NCBI GenBank assembly: GCA_911728435.2
Contig: OU452198.1
Span: 13,116,001 to 13,180,000 of the forward strand
Length of the DNA stretch: 64,000 bases
Origin: Apoderus coryli
Lineage: Eukaryota; Arthropoda; Insecta; Coleoptera; Attelabidae
Direction of reading: 5' to 3'
Shown: piece after piece, positions 32,890 through 42,639 of the stretch
How the letters are laid out: each line of letters opens with the position of its first letter
Position numbering within the stretch: position 1 is the first letter of the stretch
The notes under the pieces: model-generated
The model's input: the letters and a program-made list of their open reading frames with translations, nothing else
Told to the model about the DNA's origin: nothing
The model's database searches: none
Made by a program: the position numbers and the translations under genes

Positions 32890-34285
32890 CATTCATCAGT
32901 AACTAGTATTAATGAATTATTGCAACTCAGGGATTTCTGTTGTGAACTCTAAGATGGCTAAACAGGCCGACCGTCGAGCCACAAATTTTGTGACAAAACT
33001 GACACACGCAATCACCACCATTTACCGGCTGTTGTAGGTGCGCTGCCCCATTGATGCGTTCTCTCTCCTTTCGATGTTGTCTCTTTGCATCTTCATGGCG
33101 TCGACGTTGCTCATCAAAAACTTGATGACCCTCGTAAATGGTAGGCCTCCATAACGGTCGGTCGTTCGCAAACTGTTCCCAGTTGTTCTTCACATCTCAA
33201 CCACACTTCCTCATGTTGGTCTTAAGAACATCCTTGTACCTCTTTTGCTGGCCTCCCTGATTTCGTGAGGCGATCTTAATCTGTGAATAAAGAATTCTCT
33301 TGGGAAGGCGTTCCTTTGGCATACGGATTACGTGGCCAGTCCAACGCAGCTGGTGTCTCACAATCATCGCCTCAATACTAGTTGATTCAGCTTCCTGCAG
33401 AACGCTGATGTTTTTTCGTCGGTCCTGCCATTTGATTGATTGAGGCATCTCGCATTTCAGCAGGCACGATTTCGGTGTTCCATATTTTGGTTATTAGAAC
33501 ATGAAAATGTTCCAATATTATAGATCCTCCTTCTTTAAAAAGCTCAGGAGATATGCCAGCAGAGCCAGCTGCTTTGTTGTTTTTAAGTTGTCGAATAGCT
33601 TTATCAACAGTTTCGCTCGATTGTCCTTCGCCTTAGTTTCCTTCCCTATTGTTCTCATTTTGCAGGTAGATGTAGGGTCATACTGGATCGCACAAGTCGG
33701 TGATCAGTTCAGCTATCATCAGCACTCGTTAAAGCTTTGGTGCTCTTCACTTCATGTCGGTAACGAGCGCGAACAATTACGTAGTCGATCATATGCCAGT
33801 GCTTAGACCTTAGATGTTTCCATGTCGTCTTAAACTTGTCTTTTTGTCTAAAAAGTTTGTTTGTAATAACAAGATCTTGTTCTGCGCATTTGGTTAGCAG
33901 CAATAGACCGTTGGAGTTACGCTTTCCTACTCCTTCTTTGCCGATGGTATTAGGCCAGAGAGCAGAGTCTCGACCAACTCGAGCGGTGAGGTCTCCTAGC
34001 GGAATGATCTTGTTGGAGTCAGGAACATTGGTCAGCACTCTATCAAGCTGCAAGTAGAATTCTTCGTCGGTGTCCATGGTTGACGGGTGTGCCTCGCCGA
34101 TCCAGGCTTAGCCTGAGGCGAAGAGTCATCAACCTCTCATTTATGCCAGATGGTAGTTCGTCCAAATAATTAATTAGGTCATTTTTAATTGCAAATCCGA
34201 CACCATGGATACGGGGTTGATTGTCGTTTTTTTTCCTATCCAAAAGAAAGTATAGCCTCCACCATGTTCTTTCAATTGACCTTCA
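32890..34285 (-). pseudogene. LINE with APE endonuclease and RT C terminus, 5' and internally deleted
   Basis: From the right, RIHGVGFAIKNDLINYL and RLSLDRRGTPVN-like words, then IIPLGDLTARVGRDSALW, LLLTKCAEQDLVITNKLF and WHMIDYVIVRARYR form an apurinic-type endonuclease domain (the GDLTARVG and IDYV boxes). The RT catalytic part is missing. It resumes as RRKNISVLQEAESTSIE, RHQLRWTGHVIRMP, KRYKDVLKTNM, NNWEQFANDRPLWR and ends in a C2H2 finger (CQFCHKICGSTVGLFSHLRVH). Same family as the plus-strand piece at 54790-55330. Frameshifts and internal deletion inactivate it. Confidence 0.75.
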
Positions 34286-34394
34286 CCTGATCTTCTGGTT
34301 TCACTTGGGAAATGAATAACAGCATTACAATGTACTACATTTTTAAATCATGATTGAACGTAAAATAAAGGCATATAGAAACAGTCGTAGAAAA

Positions 34395-34792
34395 TCAATG
34401 TTTAAGGCTCAAGTTGTTTGATACACATGCGGTGAAATACGTCACAAAGTCAACGTGTAAGCAGCGATATTTTGAATTATATCAGTAGTAATACAAGACT
34501 TTGGTTATGGAAGTAGAAGCGGATTAGGTTGTGGTAGAGGTAATAATTGTAATAAATATGTAAGAGCAGATGAAGCGAATGAAAATGTAGTTGAGAAAAT
34601 TTCATATCTGTGTATCTGGTTGGATTCCATTTTTTGAGAAGTTGGTGCGCAAGAAAACAAAATTGTGTTGCTTTGTTGATTGTGGAGGCAGAAGAGAAGA
34701 AGTGCAATTTTAAATCGTCGACCATCTTGCAGGTCAATTTGATAAATAATGTATTTTTTATGAAAACGAAAAATGTCTACAATGTTCCCTTT
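34395..34792. other. no gene assigned
   Basis: Contains short open readings in both directions with no recognised family. Confidence 0.3.
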
Positions 34793-35027
34793 TATGTTAA
34801 TTTATGTATATTCTTTGGGTTTCGGTTCGTTTACAATTAAAAACTTTTTTTTTTTTGTTATATATTTTAAAACAACATTATGTCATCATTCTTACTGTCT
34901 ACTTAAAATACAACGTTTCGTAAGTAGACAGTAATGATGACATAATGTTGTTTTAAAACATATGATAAAAAAAAAGTTTTTAATTGTAAACGAACCGAAA
35001 CCCAAAGAATATACATAAATTAACATA
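34793..35027. repeat. foldback MITE
   Basis: TATGTTAATTTATGTATATT, CTTTGGGTTTCGGTTCG are mirrored by CGAACCGAAACCCAAAG, AATATACATAAATTAACATA. Arms of about 110 bp each, including ATGTCATCATT...ACTGTCTACTT against AAGTAGACAGTAATGATGAC, with a small loop near 34908-34918. Confidence 0.85.
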
Positions 35028-35678
35028 GGTATACCTACATAAATTAACATCAATATAAAATATTCCCTTTTTGCCAATTTCATCATAAACGATGCATCCT
35101 GGTGATAAGGAACCAGCATATAGCTTTTTCACGTAGTATGAGGTAAGATTTCGGAATTCACACAGAATTTTAACAAATTGGATTCCGATGAATTTCTCTA
35201 TCTCCGCCTCTGACCTGTGATGCTCGCTACCGAGCAAAATATGTGAATGTCAGTACTAATAATAGCAATTATTGACAATATAAAATGTGCCAAATTTTGT
35301 TCCAATTCGATAGCCCATTCCAAAGGTACGAATAAAAAGGTAAGTTTCACTTAGCAAACTCAACACCCTCTTTCTTATAGTAAGCTTTTGCGATTCCATG
35401 TTAATATAAAGTTTTCTTTTCTAGCAACTGATAAAGTTCTGCTACAAAAAACTGACTCACCCGGTATATATAATATTACTATTATAGCTAAGGAAAATTA
35501 AAATTCAATAAACTATTCAAGAAAATCTAAAAAATATTAAAAAAATTAAATTAATAATTTATAGCACACATGTTGCGGTCTGCTGACTGTTTAATATACA
35601 AAAATCTTGCTTGGTATTTTATTTATTACCTAGAGGATTTTCGATCTAAAATTTCAAACACCTAGTTAATGTTCTTTA
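35028..35678. other. no gene assigned
   Basis: A minus-strand reading at 35090-35237 (GSEHHRSEAEIEKFIGIQF, LTSYYVKKLYAGSLSPG) looks protein-like but no family is recognised. The rest is AT-rich. Confidence 0.25.
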
Positions 35679-35680
35679 TA

Positions 35681-37767
35681 CAGGGTGGTCCAACGAAAAG
35701 TTTGCACCTAGCTTTTCTCTTTTTTTTGTAGTCGAATGCGAAAATGCTCGGACACGTCGATTTTGCTTTTGAGGGGGACACATTTTAAACATATTTTTCG
35801 ATCTGCGCCTTTAACCCCCTAGCGGGGGTGAGTAACAACCCTAAAATTTTAAATGGAAAGAGGGGTCTAATGACATATCATTTGAAAGGACACAAAATTG
35901 TCTTTCTAATGATACCCTATTTGTCGAATTTTACTAAAACAGTTAATACGAAAACGACTTTAAAGACATTAAGCCGATAATTTTGGTATTAATGAGAAAT
36001 ACAAATAAGTTTTAATTATTGCGAGTGAAAACACCTGCAATCGTTAGTACATTCCAATGTTTGTTAGTTTTAACATTGCTTTGTAAAAAAAGTAAACAAG
36101 CTGTTAAATTGATTTATTAAAACGTTACATTAACAAATGTTGAAAATGTGACCCATTTGATTCCATACAATAATACAGATTTTGTTCAAATCTATTTCTA
36201 ACATTTTGTAGCATATCAGGTGTTATGTTTCTGCACTCTTCTGTAATGCGTTGGCGAAGATCTTCTATGGACTCGGGCTTCGTGGCAAAACATTTATTTT
36301 TTAAGTGCCCCCAAAGAAAAAAGTCTAAAGGCGATAAATCCGGTGACCTGGCAGGCCATTCAATTGGGCCCCTCCTTCCAATCCACCGTCCAGGGAACCG
36401 GTCATCTAAGAACTGTCTTACAGGAGCCACATAGTGCGGAGGTGCTCCATCTTGCTGGAAATAAAGCCGATCAGCAGTATGATTTTGGTCATCTTCTATT
36501 ATTTGTGTTATTAAAGGATCAATTGTGTCTTCAAGCATGTTTAGGTACACTTCACCAGTTAAATTTCCAGGAATAAAAAGTGGTCCTATAATATGATTTC
36601 CTAATATGCCACACCAGACGTTTATTTTTTGAGGATACTGGGTATGAACCTCACGGAATAAATGTGGGTTACTGTCATCCCAGTAACGGCAATTGTGCCT
36701 ATTTACAGCTCCATTCAAATAAAATGTGCATTCGTCGGAAAAACAAATGTTAAATAATAATTGCGGATCTTCAATTAAACGCTGGCTCATTGCTTCACAA
36801 AATTGCAGCCTTCTATCAGGATCATCCTCATTTAGTTCCTGTACTAATTTGATTTTGTACGGATGAAATTTGTACGCTTTTAAAATTCGTATTATGGACG
36901 AACGGGAGACACCTGAGGCTTCAGCTAGTTGACGGGTACTTTGACTATGATCCATTTCAACATGCCCTAAAACAGCGACTTCCACAGCTTCATTTCTGAT
37001 CGGTTTCTGCGGCTGGTGTTTTACATTACAGACAGATCCGGTATCTACAAACTTTTTAACTAACTTGCCAACGTACACATCATTCACATTTTTATCGGGA
37101 TGTCTCTCATTAAATAAGCGAGCCGTAAGTCTAGCACTACTATTATTTTGAAAATAAAGTTTAACAATTTCAACTCGTTCTAGAATGGAATAAATCATTT
37201 TGTACGGTAAAAGTAAAATAACTTGAGAAGCAACCAAACTGAATCAATGAAAAGACTAAAATAAACGGTGTAAATTCTTTTCCTACACGTATCTGCAGTT
37301 TTTATTTCAACAAAAAACGCAAACGATTAGTGAGGAATTTAGTTCTGATAAATAAGATAGTGTTTTTGAAATCCCGTTTTTCTTCAAAGTAAATAATTTA
37401 GAAATGATTGTAGTTGTTTTCAGTCGTAATAATTAAAACTTATTTGTATTTCTCATTAATACCAAAATTATCGGCTTAATGTCTTTAAAGTCGTTTTCGT
37501 ATTAACTGTTTTAGTAAAATTCGACAAATAGGGTATCATTAGAAAGACAATTTTGTGTCCTTTCAAATGATATGTCATTAGACCCCTCTTTCCATTTAAA
37601 ATTTTAGGGTTGTTACTCACCCCCGCTAGGGGGTTAAAGGCGCAGATCGAAAAATATGTTTAAAATGTGTCCCCCTCAAAAGCAAAATCGACGTGTCCGA
37701 GCATTTTCGCATTCGACTACAAAAAAAAGAGAAAAGCTAGGTGCAAACTTTTCGTTGGACCACCCTG
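35681..37767 (-). mobile_element. complete DD41D mariner-like element with 340-bp inverted arms
   Basis: CAGGGTGGTCCAACGAAAAG at the left end is exactly inverted at the right end, both flanked by TA (35679-35680, 37768-37769). The arms 35681-36020 and 37428-37767 read as the same sequence inverted over 340 bp with no length difference, then match imperfectly for about 20 bp more. One uninterrupted transposase frame lies between. This is the only element in the window with all parts intact, so it is the best candidate for recent activity. Confidence 0.92.
36125..37198 (-). CDS. DD41D mariner-like transposase, intact
   Basis: The preferred start is MIYSILERVEIVKLYF (357 aa); a Met 13 codons upstream (37237) gives 370 aa. 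In the 370-aa numbering: HTH 1 at about 15-70 (DUF4817-like), HTH 2 at about 85-125 (TRQLAEASGVSRSSIIRIL), then the DDD catalytic domain with FSDEC (Asp168), QQDGAPPH (Asp263) and LSPLDFFLWGHLKN (Asp305). The 41 residues between the last two Asp define DD41D, versus 34 in true mariner. It ends NGSHFQHLLM. It would bind the 340-bp arms, cut at both ends and reinsert at TA in the nucleus. No stop or frameshift interrupts it. Relatives in the window (10280, 17508, 22600, 47331, 51200, 55583, 63378) are all broken. Rosa- or Visitor-like naming is plausible but untested. Confidence 0.93.
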   Translation of the reverse strand: MIYSILERVEIVKLYFQNNSSARLTARLFNERHPDKNVNDVYVGKLVKKFVDTGSVCNVKHQPQKPIRNEAVEVAVLGHVEMDHSQSTRQLAEASGVSRSSIIRILKAYKFHPYKIKLVQELNEDDPDRRLQFCEAMSQRLIEDPQLLFNICFSDECTFYLNGAVNRHNCRYWDDSNPHLFREVHTQYPQKINVWCGILGNHIIGPLFIPGNLTGEVYLNMLEDTIDPLITQIIEDDQNHTADRLYFQQDGAPPHYVAPVRQFLDDRFPGRWIGRRGPIEWPARSPDLSPLDFFLWGHLKNKCFATKPESIEDLRQRITEECRNITPDMLQNVRNRFEQNLYYCMESNGSHFQHLLM

Positions 37768-37933
37768 TATAATTAAATACTGCGTTTCAGTTTGAAAAAT
37801 AGAAACGACAAATCGACGAATATGGGCAATAGATGATAATTTCTCAAACTGAAAGTACAAAGAATTTGATGAAATTAATTATACCGAAATTATCACTATA
37901 TTTTCGTATTTTTGAACCTTCCTCTTGTATATC

Positions 37934-38451
37934 TTTACTGTTTTTATTTTTAGGGATGTAGGTTCGTATAATCATACAATTATCTTAGGAAATAAAAATA
38001 TTTCATTTTTATTTCCATATCCAGCATTTACATAACGACGTTTCGTCGCATTATTTGCGACTTCTTCAGGTCTATTTTTATTTTTTCCTTTTTTTATAAA
38101 TTATGCTTTTTGACACAAGTCCATTAAATACTTTTTTTCCAAAATTGTGTAAATAAAAAACAAATATAAAATTAGACATCATTTTACAAAGGTAACACTC
38201 ACAAACACGTTAAAATTCATGCAAATAAGTGGTTTATTTCGTCAAATTATGAATAATTAATGGACTTTTGTCAAAAAGCATAATTTATAAAAAAGGAAAA
38301 AATAAAAATAGACCTGAAGAAATCGCAAATAATGCGACGAAACGTCGTTATGTAAATGTTGGACATGGAAATAAAAATGAAATATTTTTATTTCCTAAGA
38401 TAATTGTATTATTATACGAACCTACATATCCCTAAAAATAAAAACAGTAAA
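37934..38451. repeat. foldback MITE carrying two opposed hairpin motifs
   Basis: TTTACTGTTTTTATTTTTAG on the left is mirrored by CTAAAAATAAAAACAGTAAA on the right; arms extend about 190 bp each, through ATAATTGTATGATTATACG-like and CATTTACATAACGACGTTTC against GAAACGTCGTTATGTAAATG. Each arm carries CCTGAAGAA, a 5-bp stem and GAAACG (38040-38069 minus, 38314-38343 plus). Confidence 0.85.
38314..38343 (+). ncRNA. CTGAAGA-stem-GAAAC hairpin motif
   Basis: CTGAAGA, one A, ATCGC with GCGAC across loop AAATAAT, then GAAAC. The mirrored copy on the other arm has GTCGC, restoring a perfect 5-bp stem. Structure only; activity untested. Confidence 0.25.
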
Positions 38452-38673
38452 TATTATACCTAAAGTGTAATTTAAAAGGAAAATTCCAGCAAATTAGTTT
38501 TTGTAATATCTCCTTTGAAAATTGGCTTTTCCTCCCACATTTTAGGTTTGAAAGTGGAACTTTCGCACCCCTTCAAATTAAATAAAGTTTCACATAAATA
38601 CAAGTATTGTTTTTACTTTCCCGCTCAGGGGAGATACCTAATACAGGAATTTTTTTTATAAAGGGTTTCTGCA

Positions 38674-38869
38674 GAGGAACGCTGTAAGCCATATAGCGAT
38701 CAGAGACCACTTTCTTTATGCTATTTTGTACTCACGACAATCGATGCAATATAAACTAGCGAAATATGTTCAAAAAGTTATTCTTGACATATTTAGCTCG
38801 TTTGTATTTCGCCGATTGTCGTTACAGAGTACAAAATAGCGTAATCGCTATATGGCTTACAGAGTTCCC
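38674..38869. repeat. foldback repeat upstream of tRNA-like sequence
   Basis: GGAACGCTGTAAGCCATATA, GCGAT is mirrored by ATCGC, TATATGGCTTACAGAGTTCC, with inner mirrored words CTATTTTGTACTC and GAGTACAAAATAG. The tRNA-like sequence begins immediately after the right arm. Confidence 0.8.
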
Positions 38870-38940
38870 CTGGTGGCGTCATTGATAGAGCTGTGCACTT
38901 CGCATGCGGAAGGTTCTGGGTTCGAATCCCAGCTCTGGCA
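38867..38940 (+). tRNA. tRNA-like sequence (SINE head or pseudo-tRNA)
   Basis: A box-like TGGCGTCATTGATAGAG and a perfect B box GGTTCGAATCC are present. The T arm folds perfectly (CTGGG, loop TTCGAAT, CCCAG), and an anticodon arm GTGCA, loop CTTCGCA, TGCGG folds with one weak pair, giving TCG at the anticodon position. The acceptor strands (CCCCTGG against CTCTGGC) do not pair, so a working tRNA is unlikely. A poly-T stretch follows. A related sequence lies inverted at 40789-40862. Confidence 0.4.
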
Positions 38941-38993
38941 ATATTTTTTTTTCTAATTGTTGAATAAAGTAGTTAGTTTGTTACGTTAGTTTA

Positions 38994-39435
38994 GTATATT
39001 GTATTGTATATTGTATTGTATATTGTATTGTATATTGTATTGTATATTGTATTGTATATTGTATTGTATATTGTATTGTATATTGTATTGTATATTGTAT
39101 TGTATATTGTATTGTATATTGTATTGTATATTGTATTGTATATTGTATTGTATATTGTATTGTATATTGTATTGTATATTGTATTGTATATTGTATTGTA
39201 TATTGTATTGTATATTGTATTGTATATTGTATTGTATATTGTATTGTATATTGTATTGTATATTGTATTGTATATTGTATTGTATATTGTATTGTATATT
39301 GTATTGTATATTGTATTGTATATTGTATTGTATATTGTATTGTATATTGTATTGTATATTGTATTGTATATTGTATTGTACTTATATTGTATTGTATATT
39401 GTATTGTACTCAATTGTATTGTATTGAATTGTATT
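38994..39435. repeat. 12-bp minisatellite (GTATTGTATATT)n
   Basis: The unit GTATTGTATATT repeats without visible error from about 38994 to 39377, some 32 copies, then continues degenerate to 39435. Because 12 is a multiple of three and the unit has no stop in several frames, long false readings (YCIL repeats, YNTI repeats) run through it on both strands. Confidence 0.97.
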
Positions 39436-40089
39436 GTAGACTCTTTGATTGTGAATTTTTAATGGAAAAAATCTATGAGAATCCATTTGAATCCCGAGGT
39501 GAAAGTATATATTCTTCGAATACAAAAAAGCATGTCAAGATATACGGGTTCATCACTTAATTTGGCTTAGGAAGTTCAATCCAAGGTCGCGATGTGACAG
39601 TGGTGGTGCAATCTTTCTGTTAAAGCAATTGATCAACTTAATCATTTATTAAGATCCTCCCGAAATGCTTGTGTAAATTAATAACTTGAAATCTTTGATC
39701 AACGACCAATACACTCTTTGCTTTTGTTAAATTAATAGAGAGCGACTTCAACATTAGCAGAGACGACGAGCATTTTAATTTCATTTATCTTTAGACCGAA
39801 TTATTGTTTATAAATACACCAAAGATTAAGGTACACAATAATCTTTGAATACACATATCACGATATTGCGTGTAGTAAGTTTTGTTATACTGCACGCTAC
39901 GCTGTAATTTTTTAATGTATTTAAGTTATCAATAACACCGATATAGAAATTTTAGACAGAAAAAACTTCCACAGGGCACTAAACTTACAGAATTGAACAA
40001 TCCAAAATGTACATTATCTCTCGTTTCGCTGATCATCCTGTCAGTTTCTTTGAAGCAACTTTACGTAAACGCGGTTAAACTGAAACTGA
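39436..40089. other. no gene seen
   Basis: AT-rich; no feature supported. Confidence 0.3.
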
Positions 40090-40395
40090 GTTTCACTTAT
40101 AGTGACATTTTCTGTAGAACGTAAAAATTTTATAATATGTGTATTCATCACTTCATTATTTTCAGACCCTAACTGATGATAAATATTTAAAAGAAGACGC
40201 TGGCTTTGCACATGTTTGTTTCATTCATAATATATTTATTTGCAAACTCTAATTCTTTTTTTTTCGGTTAATCATTAACCCAATACTTTTTCCAGTCACT
40301 GTATACTTAGTTATTTTTATTACTGTCGGTATCCTTTGGCAGGCATGATTTATTATACGTCTTATAAACGAGGGAGAAATTTATATATTTTACAT
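40090..40395 (-). repeat. dispersed repeat R, copy 2
   Basis: Inverted relative to copy 1: AGTGACATTTTCTGTAGAAC, AATATGTGTATTCATCACTT, ACTGATGATAAATATTTAAA. It includes one Tc1 end (TTTTTCCAGTCACTGTA at about 40286-40302) but not the other, so the Tc1-like part is truncated. Confidence 0.5.
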
Positions 40396-40788
40396 TGACT
40401 TTGGATACACTATACACGGCACCATCCTTCTTGTATAAATCAGGATGTCCCACGACTCGATGGCCATATTAAGGTCGTATCCTTTGGACAATTTTAAAGT
40501 TCCTGAATTATATATCTACACTTTCTCTAAAACTCAATCTTTAGGAATCATCTAGCAACTAACGATGCACATTTATAAACACTTGCTTGTCAGGTATTCT
40601 TGACGGTATCACTGACGCTCTTGCATATTCCTGATTTGTAAACTTATATAGCCCATGTCAATTTAATCATAAAGTTACAACGTCAAGAAATAAACCATAA
40701 CTGCATATAACGAAATATAATTTTAATAATAATTGTTATTATAATTGTCTTATCTTTATCTTCTTAAAAATGTGAAATAAAAAAAGAA
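40396..40788. other. no gene seen
   Basis: AT-rich; no feature supported. Confidence 0.25.
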
Positions 40789-40862
40789 TTGCAAGAGATG
40801 GAATTTGAACACAGGACCTTCCGCATGCAAAGCGTACGCTTTACCAATGACGACAGCAACTG
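40789..40862 (-). tRNA. second tRNA-like sequence, decayed
   Basis: On the minus strand GTCGTCATTGGTAAAGC and TGCATGCGGAAGG correspond to the copy at 38867, and GTTCAAATTCC is a B box. Stems are weaker than in the first copy and no acceptor stem forms. A poly-T stretch follows, as in the first copy. Likely a SINE relic. Confidence 0.35.
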
Positions 40863-40914
40863 TTATCAAGAATACTTATATATACTTTATAATAATAAAA
40901 AGTGGTAGGTACCC

Positions 40915-41290
40915 ACCAAGTACTTAACTGGTAAAATTTTTAACGCATTTTTCGCAAGAACTCTGAGGAAAAATTACAAAAGAAACCTATTGCTGTAAAG
41001 CAACTAAGAAATGGTTTCAAATGATGCACAGTCGACCCCTACTGCTATTAAATAATTTGGGATTGTGTCCAGCCCTATCCCATAAGGTTAAAGCGATTTC
41101 AACCAAAAACTGATGGGTTCATCGTAGAACTCCTACAAATTCGTATTGCAACATTCAGCTCATTGGGTTGAAGTCTCTAGGCGCTACATACAGAAAGACT
41201 TTCATCTGGAAATGGTCTTTCAATATGGTCATTTTTTGCGTGTTCACAATATTTTCCCTATGGGTCTATAAAGTAAAAATTAACGAGGCC
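40915..41290. repeat. dispersed repeat D, copy 2
   Basis: Matches 2740-3090 in order: AAACCTATTGCTGTAAA, GGTTTCAAATGATG, GGGATTGTGT, AAAGCGATTTCAACCAAAAA, GGAAATGGTCTTTCA. Confidence 0.5.
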
Positions 41291-42154
41291 TGCCGTAGAT
41301 TTATTTACTGTTAAATTTAAATTAGATGTAACTCCTTATAGTTACATAATATATGCTTTAACGATTGAGTTTTGGACAACGTGAATAATGCACTTTCGAC
41401 TAAATTTGTCCAAGGAATATGACCTAGCTATGACGATCGAGTCATGAGACACCTTGTAGAAATGCTATAAATACTAAAACCTCGAAACCCTAAAATATTC
41501 ACTTTGGTTCTATTACTATTACCACAAAACATACCCGTTTGTTTTGTGACTATTGCCATCGAAAATATATCTACGGTGCTATCACAGTTTTATAAGTTAT
41601 TATTCTATGGTGCTATCAAAGATTAATGTGTACATTAATCTTTGGTGCTATTACAAATTAAAAGCAAAGTAAATAAAAACTAAATGAGCGCCATCTTTAT
41701 ATTGTAGCGGATATTATACACGTTAAAATGAAATAAAATTAAGTGAGATCTGTAGTTCTTAGTACCGCGTAAAACTCGACTACAACTTATTACTGAAGTA
41801 ATTTTCTACAGAATTATACATTATAGTGTAGATGGCACCAATAGGTCGCAGCACAATGTCTTGATGGATACAGTGGTGGCGGTGTTGCCAGAGATGGCAT
41901 AATTGTATGTAATAAACTGTAATGTAAATATTTTTTAAACCAGTGCCACATCAAAGAGAAAATGTATGGCTCACCAGACATCATGAATTAACGTCATTAA
42001 TTTTGGATTGTGTTTAAAAATTTCAGAAAATACTAACGTTGCTTTATTGGAACATAATGATGTCGATCCTGGAACAGTACCGTTAGTTTCGTCACCTTCT
42101 ATTTCTACTACCACTAATTTAGAAAATAAAACACCTTTAAGCAATTATTGACGG
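41291..42154. other. gap with one coding-like scrap
   Basis: At about 42000-42150 the plus strand reads ISENTNVALLEHNDVDPGT, then VPLVSSPSISTTTNLENKT and a stop. It looks like the end of a protein but no family is recognised. A small palindrome (AGATTAATGTGTACATTAATCT region) lies at about 41620-41645. Confidence 0.25.
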
Positions 42155-42211
42155 GAATAGTATATCGAACATGAAATGACATATATATTTCCTACGAGTA
42201 TGATCGTTTGT
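42155..42211. repeat. composite foldback repeat, terminal scrap
   Basis: AATAGTATATCGAACATGAA, ATGACATATATATTTCCTAC and GAGTATGATCG match one palindrome arm of copies 1 to 3. In copy 3 the same arm also follows directly after a coding relic. Confidence 0.5.
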
Positions 42212-42635
42212 ACACGACCCTCAAATTTTAGTGATACATCATTTGAAAGCATTTTTTATCTACTTTACACTTTACAGCGATAAGTTCTTTTAGATATTTA
42301 CCTTCATAATTCTTGATACAATTGCGATTAAAAGGAATAAAAATATGTATTATCGCCGTATTACATATATTTGTAACCTTAATGCAGTTTGGTTTTATTT
42401 TTTTTACCGTTGACTGTATCTTAGTGGCTTTCGGCATCGTAAAATATACTTGTGCTTTGGGTGTATAATTATTACAACACACAACATTCAATGTTTAAAG
42501 TTTGTGTGTTGTAATTATAAAGAAAATTGTTTGTTATTTTTGAATTTGATAAGGGGAATTTGTGTTAGATAGAAAAACCGTTTCAACGTGAAGAAGTTAT
42601 TAATTAGTAACGAAACGTCGTTGACGTTGTATTTT
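42212..42635. repeat. fragment of repeat D, small palindrome and hairpin motif
   Basis: 42228-42335 matches repeat D on the minus strand. 42460-42525 is a palindrome (ATAATTATTACAACACAC against GTGTGTTGTAATTAT). 42588-42616 holds GTGAAGA, GTTA...TAAC, GAAAC, a variant of the recurrent hairpin motif. Confidence 0.4.
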
Positions 42636-42639
42636 TAGT

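Larger units (their letters stand above)
31163..34394 (-). repeat. composite foldback repeat, copy 3, twice interrupted
   Basis: Read in reverse: TTTTCTACGACTGTTTC at 34394-34381, then sequence to about 34290; it resumes at about 32885 (CCCACTAGTTGCTTAGCAAC) and runs to 32650; it resumes again at 31405 and runs through CAGTCGCAGAAAAAGTATAG to the palindrome ending at 31163. The gaps are a LINE (32890-34285) and an unrelated insert (31405-32645). The order matches copies 1 and 2. Confidence 0.65.

Noticed and set aside
34480..34840. Overlapping readings of 76-86 aa on both strands
   Set aside because: Low-complexity wording, no domain, no splice logic.
36225..36576. Plus-strand readings of 69-77 aa opposite the intact transposase
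   Set aside because: Shadows of the minus-strand gene without family support.
38867..38940. Working tRNA gene
   Set aside because: The T arm is perfect but the acceptor strands do not pair.
38999..39462. Readings of 140-152 aa made of YCIL, YIVL or YNTI units
   Set aside because: They are translations of a 12-bp minisatellite, open on both strands only because of the repeat unit.
42228..42491. Minus-strand reading of 87 aa ending VDKKCFQMMYH
   Set aside because: Part of dispersed repeat D, whose other copies have no such frame.
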